Origin: Azoarcus sp.
Lineage (GTDB): Bacteria; Pseudomonadota; Gammaproteobacteria; Burkholderiales; Rhodocyclaceae
Reading direction: 5' to 3'
Assembly (NCBI GenBank): GCA_030656215.1
Contig: JAUSOD010000107.1
Coordinates: 1-39,542, forward strand
DNA length: 39,542 nucleotides
The translations under genes were made by a program, and so were the position numbers. Under the pieces are notes generated by a model. That model did not search any database and was not told the DNA's origin. It saw only the letters and a list, made by a program, of their open reading frames with translations. This document shows, piece after piece, positions 33,586-39,542 of this stretch (position 1 is the first letter of the stretch; each line of letters opens with the position of its first letter).

Positions 33586-33619
33586 GGCGGCGCCTCCGGG
33601 CGTCGCCGTCCCCCCCCCC
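33586..33619 (+). promoter_or_regulatory. GC hairpin followed by a C10 tract in chemotaxis-operon leader
   Basis: GGCGGCGCC (33586-33594) pairs with GGCGTCGCC (33599-33607) with one G-T pair and a 4-base loop. A run of ten C (33610-33619) follows. No Shine-Dalgarno sequence precedes the cheY ATG at 33636, so leader structure may govern translation of the operon. Confidence 0.45.
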
Positions 33620-33635
33620 GACAGATGCACGAACA

Positions 33636-34001
33636 ATGAAAACAATTTTCCTGGTTGACGACTCCGCCACCATCCTGCTCTCGATCTCCAACATCCTCGC
33701 CAAAGCCGGTTACGGCGTTGAAAAGGCGGGCAACGCAGCTGAAGCACTGAAGAAATTCCAGGCTGGGGTCAAAGTCGATCTGTTGATCACCGATCTCAAC
33801 ATGCCGGGCATGAACGGCATTGAATTCATCAGGGAAGTGCGCAAGCTGCCGAACTATCGCTTCATGCCCATCCTGTTCCTGACCACCGAATCGCAACAAT
33901 CGAAGAAGGTCGAGGCCAAGGCAGCCGGCGCGTCGGGCTGGATCGTCAAGCCTGCGTCGGCCGACGAACTGCTCAACACCATCAAGCTCGTCATGCGCTG
34001 A
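33636..34001 (+). CDS. CheY-like single-domain response regulator
   Basis: This 121-residue protein consists only of a receiver domain: acidic pocket D8/D9, phosphoacceptor D53 ([13 protein letters not shown]), T83/T84 (FLTTES) and K105 (WIVKPAS). It has no output domain, so it should act by protein contact, as CheY does on a flagellar motor, or as a phosphate sink. It is first in a cheY-MCP-STAS-cheA-MCP operon and should be phosphorylated by the CheA encoded in it. No ribosome-binding site is visible before the ATG; the leader has an unusual hairpin and C-tract. The next gene begins 2 bases after its stop. Confidence 0.92.
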   Translation: MKTIFLVDDSATILLSISNILAKAGYGVEKAGNAAEALKKFQAGVKVDLLITDLNMPGMNGIEFIREVRKLPNYRFMPILFLTTESQQSKKVEAKAAGASGWIVKPASADELLNTIKLVMR

Positions 34002-34003
34002 AA

Positions 34004-35281
34004 ATGCCGTCCAATACGCTCCTGCGCCGGTCGCTGCTCGTCTTCGCCTCGGTCGCCACGCTGGCCGGGCTGTGCGTATATTTTTTTAATGAGTGGTTCC
34101 ACGCGACCTTCCTCCCCGCCATCGGCCTTTCTCAGCCGTTCGGCGATGCGGTGGGCTCAGTCCTGATCGTCACGGTAGCCTACTTCGGTCAGCGTCTGGT
34201 ATCGCGCGCCTTCTTCCGCGACCACATGTACGGCCTGACTTCCTCCCAGGCACAACTGGAGCACGCATCGCAGAACGTCACCGCGGTCGGCGCGGAAGTG
34301 GCAGGCGAATTGCGCGCGGTACCGACCTTCAATGACGTGCTGCGCAATCAGATCGGTAGCGTGGTGGAACAGACCGAGCAAGCCGCCTACGACATCACCG
34401 AACGGCTGCAGGCCATCGACAATGTAGTCGGCCGGCTCAACGCGTTCGTGGCCGCAAGCTCGTCCGAATCGAACGAGATGGCGCATGCATCGGAACAGCG
34501 CATTGCGGACAATCAAAAGCTCATCGTCGAGATGCGGCAGTACATCGACTACCGCATCCAGGAGGCGCGCGACGATCAGGAGCGCGTCGGGCAGGTGGTG
34601 CGTGAAGCTCGCTCGCTGGAATCACTTACCCGTCTGATCAAGGACATCGCCGCACAGACCAACCTGCTCGCGCTCAACGCGGCCATCGAGGCCGCCCGCG
34701 CAGGCGAGGCCGGCCGCGGCTTTGCGGTAGTGGCCGACGAAGTACGCAAACTCTCGGCAGAAACCGAGAAAGCCGTGCTGGCGATCAACAAAGGCATTGT
34801 CGGCGTGGCCGGCACGATCGAAACCCAGTTGCAGGAAAAGCTGTCCGCGGCCAACCTCGACCGCGAGCGCGATGCGCTGGGCCAGTTTGCCGACCAGCTC
34901 GGTGCGCTCGGCAACAGCTACGCCGAAATCCTCGTGCACCAGGGCCACGTCATCGACACGGTGCGCAGCAGTAGCGCGGAGCTTGCAGACATGTTCATGG
35001 CTGCACTGGCCAGCGTGCAATTCCAGGACGTCACCCGCCAGCAGCTGGAACACACCTCGGAGTCGATGCAGCGCCTCGATGGCCATCTTGGCGTTCTCGC
35101 CGAACGCCTGCTGCAATCAGAGAATCCCGACTTCAGCTACACCCCACTGGCCGAGCATCTGGAAGAAATCTACTCGCGCTACGTCATGGACCAGCAGCGC
35201 CATACTCACCAATCTGCCCTGCACCAGAGCGGCGCGGGTAGTGGTGGTGGTGGCGGCGGCGCCAAAATCGAATTGTTCTGA
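34004..35281 (+). CDS. Methyl-accepting chemotaxis protein without a ligand domain
   Basis: This 425-residue transducer has two N-terminal hydrophobic helices ([18 protein letters not shown] and [18 protein letters not shown]) separated by only about 20 residues, so no sizeable periplasmic sensor. A coiled-coil region then leads to the signalling hairpin, [20 protein letters not shown] and [20 protein letters not shown], near residues 210-255. After a further helical region with [11 protein letters not shown] it ends in a glycine-rich linker (GSGGGGGG) and KIELF. That tail could be a flexible tether with a short docking peptide. It may sense an internal or membrane signal. It lies between cheY and the STAS gene. 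Confidence 0.88.
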   Translation: MPSNTLLRRSLLVFASVATLAGLCVYFFNEWFHATFLPAIGLSQPFGDAVGSVLIVTVAYFGQRLVSRAFFRDHMYGLTSSQAQLEHASQNVTAVGAEVAGELRAVPTFNDVLRNQIGSVVEQTEQAAYDITERLQAIDNVVGRLNAFVAASSSESNEMAHASEQRIADNQKLIVEMRQYIDYRIQEARDDQERVGQVVREARSLESLTRLIKDIAAQTNLLALNAAIEAARAGEAGRGFAVVADEVRKLSAETEKAVLAINKGIVGVAGTIETQLQEKLSAANLDRERDALGQFADQLGALGNSYAEILVHQGHVIDTVRSSSAELADMFMAALASVQFQDVTRQQLEHTSESMQRLDGHLGVLAERLLQSENPDFSYTPLAEHLEEIYSRYVMDQQRHTHQSALHQSGAGSGGGGGGAKIELF

Positions 35282-35288
35282 GCGACAA

Positions 35289-35609
35289 ATGACCGAGACC
35301 GCAAAAGCCTCCCCGCCTCCCCGCATTGCGATTGCGGAAGACATGACGATCTACAACGCGGCGGTCCACAAGCAGCAGTTGATCGAGGCCCTCGGTGCGC
35401 ACGACGAGCTCGAGATCGACCTCTCCGCCGTTGCCGAAGTCGATACCGCCGGCATTCAGCTGATGATCCTGGTCAAACGTGAAGCCCGCCGCCTGGGCAA
35501 GCAGATTCATATCGTCGCGCATAGCCAGGCGGTGCGGGAGGTGCTCGACTTCTACAATCTGGCCGCGGAGTTCGGCGACCCGATGCTCATCCCCGCCCGC
35601 GAAACCTGA
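35289..35609 (+). CDS. STAS-domain protein (anti-sigma-factor-antagonist type)
   Basis: This 106-residue protein is a single STAS domain: RIAIAEDMTIYNAAVHKQQL, LEIDLSAVAEVDTAGIQLMI and VREVLDFYNLAAEF. Where SpoIIAA has a phosphorylated serine (DSSG), this one has D52-T53-A54-G55, so a threonine may take the place or the switch may be lost. STAS proteins of this sort occur inside some chemotaxis operons, where they may couple CheA or transducers to another partner; the role is not established. The start is the ATG at 35289, 7 bases after the transducer stop. A longer open frame upstream is only a shadow of the transducer gene. Confidence 0.85.
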   Translation: MTETAKASPPPRIAIAEDMTIYNAAVHKQQLIEALGAHDELEIDLSAVAEVDTAGIQLMILVKREARRLGKQIHIVAHSQAVREVLDFYNLAAEFGDPMLIPARET

Positions 35610-35626
35610 CCTACCGGTACCTCCCC

Positions 35627-37834
35627 ATGGACGAAATCACGACGGTTTTCGTAACCGAGAGCCGCGAGCAACTGGCGGCCCTCGAAGCCGCACTGCTGCA
35701 ACTCGAAAGCGACCCGGAGGACGACGACACGCTCAATGCGGTGTTCCGCTCGGCGCACACCATCAAGGGCGGGGCCGGTGTGGTGGAATGCGACTTTATC
35801 GTCGCCTTCACCCATGTGGTCGAAAATGCGCTCGACAAGCTGCGCAACGGCGAGATCAAGCTCAACGTCGATCTGGTCGCGCTGCTACTGGCCTGCTCCG
35901 ACCATATCGGCAACCTGCTCGGCGTACTCGAAGCCGGCACGCCCGACCCGGATGCCGAGCTCGCAGCCGAAGGCATGGCCCTGCTTGCCCGTCTGCAGCG
36001 CGACTGGATCGACGACAAGCCAGCTGGCGGCCTGTCGCGCTCCGGCCCGCCCTCGCCGCGCGAAGAGCCGGTGCAGAGTTCGGGCGGCGGCGAGGTCGAA
36101 ACCGACTGCTGGCATATTTCGCTGCGTTTCGGCCCCGACGTGTTGCGTAACGGCATGGACCCGCTGTCCTTCCTGCGCTACCTCGCCTCGATCGGCCGCA
36201 TCGTGCGCCTGGAAACCATCGCCGACGCGATGCCGGACGCCGACGCCATGGACCCCGAAGCCTGTTATCTCGGCTTCGAGATCAGCTTTGCGTCAACCGC
36301 CGACAAGGCGGCCATCGAGCGCGTGTTCGATTTCGTGAGCGACGACTGCACCCTGCACATCCTGCCGCCGCACAGCAAGCTCGCCGACTACGTCAGCCTC
36401 GTTCTCGCCCTGCCGGAAGACACGATGCGCCTCGGCGAGATCCTGGTCAGGGTCGGCGCGCTGACCCAGTCCGAGCTGGAAGCCGGGTTGCGCACCCAGC
36501 AAGAGCCCGGCGAAACGGCAGATGACACCATCGGCGGCGCACAGCAGACCCCCTTGGGTGAAATCCTCGTCGATCAACAGGTGGTGCAGCCCGAGCTCGT
36601 CGAAGCCGCGGTGGTCAAGCAGAAACAGGTGCAGGACAAGAAAGTCGCCGAATCACGTCTGATCCGGATCCAGGCCGACAAGCTCGACACCCTGATCGAC
36701 CTCGTCGGGGAGTTGGTGATTGCGGGCGCCAGCGTCCATCTGCTCGCTGGCAAGAGCGGGCTGGGCGACCTGGTCGAAGCCTCGTCGCTGACCAGCCGGC
36801 TGGTGGAAAGCATCCGCGACGCCGCACTGCAACTGCGCATGGTGCAGATCGGCGAAACTTTCAACCGCTTCAACCGCGTTGTGCGCGATGTGTCGCTTGA
36901 GTTGGGCAAGGATATCGAGCTGGCCATTTCCGGCGGCGACACCGAGCTCGATAAATCCATGGTCGAGAAGATCGGCGATCCACTGATGCACCTGGTGCGC
37001 AACGCCATGGACCACGGCATCGAGGCCCCCGATGTTCGGGTGGCCAACGGCAAGCCGGCTCGCGGGCGGCTCGAGCTCAATGCCTACCACGACTCTGGCA
37101 GCATCGTCATCGAGGTGGTGGACGACGGCGGCGGGCTCAAGCGCGAGCGCATCATCGCCAAGGCGGTCGAGCGCGGCATCATCCAGCCTGGCCAGACCCT
37201 GACTGACAGCGAGATCTACAATCTGATCTTCGAGGCCGGGTTCTCGACCGTGGAGCAGGTCAGCAACCTGTCCGGCCGCGGCGTGGGCATGGATGTGGTC
37301 CGGCGTAACATCCAGAGCCTGCGCGGCACGGTGGACGTCAGCTCCACCGCGGGCGAAGGCTCGCGCTTCGCGATCCGCCTGCCGCTGACGCTGGCCATCA
37401 TCGACGGCTTTCTGGTCGGCATCGGCCGTGCCGCTTATGTCATCCCGCTGGATTCGGTGGTCGAGTGTATCGAACTCAACCAGGGCGAGGACGTGCGCGA
37501 CTATGTGAACCTGCGCGGCGAGGTATTGCCGTTCGTGCGCCTGCGCGAAATGTTCGAGGTGCCCGGCGCTGCGCCGCCACGGCAGAACGTGGTCGTGGTG
37601 CAGTACGCCGGGCTCAAGGCCGGCATCGTCGTCGACCAGTTGATGGGCGAATTCCAGACCGTGATCAAGCCGCTGGGCTCGATCTTCCGCCACATCAAGG
37701 GCATCGGCGGCTCCACCATCCTCGGCAGCGGCGAGGTGGCACTCATTCTGGATGTACAGGCACTGGTCAAGCGCTGCGCAGCCAACGCAAACCAGGGCGC
37801 CGAGCGCCTCCAGATCGAATCCGTAACGAGATAA
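35627..37834 (+). CDS. cheA: Chemotaxis histidine kinase CheA with MshEN-like insert
   Basis: This 735-residue kinase has an N-terminal Hpt domain with phosphoacceptor H44 (RSAHTIKGGAG). A middle domain at about 160-255 (CWHISLRFGPDVLRNGMDPL) may bind a response regulator. At 268-291 and 309-332 lie two related 24-residue segments, RLGEILVRVGALTQ... and PLGEILVDQQVVQP.... The dimerization helices begin DKLDTLIDLVGELVIAGASV. The HATPase domain has DPLMHLVRNAMDHGIE, DDGGGL and GRGVGMDVVRRNI, and a CheW-like domain closes the protein. It should phosphorylate the CheY encoded upstream. The two LGEILV segments fit the MshEN c-di-GMP-binding pattern, fully in the first, loosely in the second. Confidence 0.92.
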   Translation: MDEITTVFVTESREQLAALEAALLQLESDPEDDDTLNAVFRSAHTIKGGAGVVECDFIVAFTHVVENALDKLRNGEIKLNVDLVALLLACSDHIGNLLGVLEAGTPDPDAELAAEGMALLARLQRDWIDDKPAGGLSRSGPPSPREEPVQSSGGGEVETDCWHISLRFGPDVLRNGMDPLSFLRYLASIGRIVRLETIADAMPDADAMDPEACYLGFEISFASTADKAAIERVFDFVSDDCTLHILPPHSKLADYVSLVLALPEDTMRLGEILVRVGALTQSELEAGLRTQQEPGETADDTIGGAQQTPLGEILVDQQVVQPELVEAAVVKQKQVQDKKVAESRLIRIQADKLDTLIDLVGELVIAGASVHLLAGKSGLGDLVEASSLTSRLVESIRDAALQLRMVQIGETFNRFNRVVRDVSLELGKDIELAISGGDTELDKSMVEKIGDPLMHLVRNAMDHGIEAPDVRVANGKPARGRLELNAYHDSGSIVIEVVDDGGGLKRERIIAKAVERGIIQPGQTLTDSEIYNLIFEAGFSTVEQVSNLSGRGVGMDVVRRNIQSLRGTVDVSSTAGEGSRFAIRLPLTLAIIDGFLVGIGRAAYVIPLDSVVECIELNQGEDVRDYVNLRGEVLPFVRLREMFEVPGAAPPRQNVVVVQYAGLKAGIVVDQLMGEFQTVIKPLGSIFRHIKGIGGSTILGSGEVALILDVQALVKRCAANANQGAERLQIESVTR

Positions 37835-37869
37835 CCGGCTTCAATATTCAGCTTGTCAGGGAGAGAATT

Positions 37870-39542
37870 GTGAATAATCTAAAAATCGGGGTGAGGCTGG
37901 CAATCGCGTTTGCGCTTGTCATTGCCCTGCTGATCATCATGGCCTTGTTCAGCATGCAGCGTATTGGCTCACTTGCGAGTGAAGTCAACGTGCTGGTCAC
38001 CGACCGTTATGTGAAGACCGTCTGGGCAAACAATGTGCTCGACGAGCTGAACATGGTCGCACGTGCCAGCCGCAACGCGCTGCTGGTGAGCAATCGCAGC
38101 GAGGCCGAGCGCGAACTGGGGAGAATTCCGCAGTCCTCCGCCAAGATCACCGAAAACCTCGGCCTGTTGAGGGCCGGCATCACCACCGATCGGGGCAAGG
38201 ACTTGCTGCGCCAAGTCGACGATGCGCGCGGCGGCTATGTCACCAACCTGCAGCGGCTGCAGGAGCTCATCCGCGCCGACAGCCGTGACGCAGCCGTCGC
38301 CCTGCTGATGGGCGACATGCGAACCACCCAGACCGCCTACATCGGCACAATCAGCAACATCATCACCTATCAGGATGAGCTGATGAAAGCCGATGGCACA
38401 GTCGCTGTCGAAATGGGGGAGCAGTCGCGCCAGCTCATGATCGTGCTCGCGGTTGTCGCTGTGCTGCTGGCCGCGCTGCTCGCCTTCCTGATCGCACGCT
38501 CCATCACCCGCCCGGTGGCGCAGGTTGCCGATGCGGCGAACAAAATGGCCAAGGGCGATTTCAGTTTCACCCTCAGCTCGGACGCAAAGGATGAGGTCGG
38601 CGAGGTCGTCCGTGCCGTCGCAAGCGTGCAAGCCAGCGTGAAAACCATGGTCGAGGATGCCGCAATGCTGACGAAGGCCGCGGTTGAAGGCAAGCTCGCC
38701 ACCCGCGCCGATGCCGCGAAGCACCAGGGCGATTACCGCAGGATCGTCGAAGGCGTGAATGCCACGCTGGACGCCGTGATCGGCCCGCTCAACGTTGCTG
38801 CCGACTATGTCGACCGGATCTCCAAGGGTGCTATCCCGCCACGCATCACCGACACCTACAACGGTGACTTCAACACCATCAAGACCAACCTCAACACCTG
38901 TATCGATGCGGTCGGTGCGCTGGTGGCCGACGCAGTGATGCTGTCGCAGGCGGCGATCGAGGGCAAGCTTGCCACCCGCGCCGATGCGAGCAAACATCAA
39001 GGCGACTATCGCAAGATCGTCGATGGGGTCAATGGCACGCTCGATGCGGTGATCGATCCGGTCAACGAGGTCAAGCGGGTGATGATCGCCCTCAGCCAGG
39101 GCGACCTGACGCAAAAGATCCACACCCAGTACGCGGGCGACTTCAAGGTGCTGCAGGATGCGGTCAATGAATCGCTCGACAAGCTCGGCGAGATCATCGG
39201 ACAGGTGCGCGGCGCGGCCGATGCGCTGTCCAACGCATCCGGCCAGGTGTCGTCGACCGCTCAAAGTCTGTCGCAAGCATCATCCGAGCAGGCTGCCAGC
39301 GTGGAGGAGTCGAGCGCCTCAGTCGAACAGATGACCGCTTCGATCAACCAGAACTCGGAGAACGCCAAGGTTACCGATGGCATGGCCACCAAGTCGTCCA
39401 CCGATGCGGTCGAAGGCGGCGAGGCGGTACGGAACACAGTCGAAGCGATGAAGAACATCGCCGGCAAGATCGGCATCATCGACGACATCGCCTACCAGAC
39501 CAATCTGCTCGCGCTCAACGCCGCGATCGAAGCGGCCCGTGC
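37870..39542 (+). CDS. Methyl-accepting chemotaxis protein (3' end outside window)
   Basis: The first 557 residues of a transmembrane transducer. The start is GTG at 37870, after GGGAGAG. Helix 1 is at about 8-30, a four-helix-bundle-like periplasmic domain at about 32-187, helix 2 at about 189-210 (LMIVLAVVAVLLAALLAFLI) and HAMP (SITRPVAQVADAANKMAKGD) next. Two tandem 91-residue repeats follow, each with EGKLATRADA-KHQGDYR-IV-GVN-TLDAVI (starting near 273 and 364), of the HAMP-like kind. The signalling domain has VEESSASVEQMTASINQNSE and runs off the window at [17 protein letters not shown]. It lies 35 bases after cheA, probably the same operon. I read the frame by hand; no stop occurs. Confidence 0.9.
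   Translation, partial: MNNLKIGVRLAIAFALVIALLIIMALFSMQRIGSLASEVNVLVTDRYVKTVWANNVLDELNMVARASRNALLVSNRSEAERELGRIPQSSAKITENLGLLRAGITTDRGKDLLRQVDDARGGYVTNLQRLQELIRADSRDAAVALLMGDMRTTQTAYIGTISNIITYQDELMKADGTVAVEMGEQSRQLMIVLAVVAVLLAALLAFLIARSITRPVAQVADAANKMAKGDFSFTLSSDAKDEVGEVVRAVASVQASVKTMVEDAAMLTKAAVEGKLATRADAAKHQGDYRRIVEGVNATLDAVIGPLNVAADYVDRISKGAIPPRITDTYNGDFNTIKTNLNTCIDAVGALVADAVMLSQAAIEGKLATRADASKHQGDYRKIVDGVNGTLDAVIDPVNEVKRVMIALSQGDLTQKIHTQYAGDFKVLQDAVNESLDKLGEIIGQVRGAADALSNASGQVSSTAQSLSQASSEQAASVEESSASVEQMTASINQNSENAKVTDGMATKSSTDAVEGGEAVRNTVEAMKNIAGKIGIIDDIAYQTNLLALNAAIEAAR

Noticed and set aside
37969-39276. A 435-codon minus-strand frame in the last transducer region
   Set aside because: The plus strand from 37870 encodes an unbroken transducer with helices, HAMP and signalling domain; the minus frame is its shadow.
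1-39542. CRISPR arrays, tRNA or rRNA genes
   Set aside because: I saw no regularly spaced short repeats, no tRNA-like TTCGA/CCA patterns with arms and no rRNA segments. This was reading by eye, so a tRNA scan could still revise it.

Overview
The window is about 39.5 kb of GC-rich, densely coded chromosomal DNA. Gene content and protein style (CysB-type LysR regulator, ActP with a DUF485 partner, a TctDE-like two-component pair, HiPIP, Suv3-like helicase, a large chemotaxis cluster) suggest a betaproteobacterium of the Rhodocyclales type (Thauera/Azoarcus/Aromatoleum-like). That placement is inference from protein resemblance, not from a marker gene. I saw no rRNA, tRNA, CRISPR array, transposase or phage genes.

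Layout. 1-4.6 kb: 3' part of a cysB-like regulator, convergent with a four-gene dipeptide/oligopeptide ABC importer (two permeases, two ATPases), each junction an ATGA overlap and no binding protein beside it. 4.75-6.9 kb: a control region rich in inverted repeats, then a DUF485 membrane protein and the acetate symporter actP. 7.0-9.1 kb: a sensor kinase/response regulator pair convergent with actP. 9.3-11.1 kb: HiPIP, a DUF2141 protein and a Prx6-type peroxiredoxin with a long palindrome upstream. 11.1-13.1 kb: a gene-poor stretch, then small DUF3817, DUF6858-like and periplasmic DsrE-like genes. 13.5-16.7 kb: a coupled light-repair operon (cryptochrome/photolyase, a 49-aa DUF2256 zinc-ribbon-like protein, an iron-sulfur (6-4)-type photolyase). 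Two copies of one junction (3' tip of dsrE-like gene plus 3' end of ykgJ) flank it, so the operon looks inserted or left by a duplication. 16.9-20.2 kb: YkgJ-family protein, DUF3617 protein, Suv3-like helicase. 20.3-25.2 kb: an orphan peptide-type substrate-binding protein and a YbbA/YbbP-like export-type ABC pair. 25.4-29.2 kb: ParA-like ATPase, orphan Eco57I/TaqI-like adenine methyltransferase, GNAT acetyltransferase, LOG-family protein. 29.4-32.5 kb: a membrane Cache-PAS-PAS-GGDEF-EAL protein. 32.6-33.4 kb: an exported dienelactone-hydrolase-like enzyme. 33.6 kb to the end: a signalling operon cheY-MCP-STAS-cheA-MCP that runs off the window.

How parts fit together. The importer could use the binding protein encoded 16 kb away. 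The two-component pair may control actP or another carboxylate system. The chemotaxis operon has a near-consensus sigma-28 promoter and a C10 tract in its leader, and its CheA carries a tandem segment resembling the MshEN c-di-GMP-binding motif, close to a c-di-GMP turnover gene. The points I rate highest are that CheA segment, the duplicated junction around the photolyase operon, and the DUF2256 gene wedged between the two photolyases.
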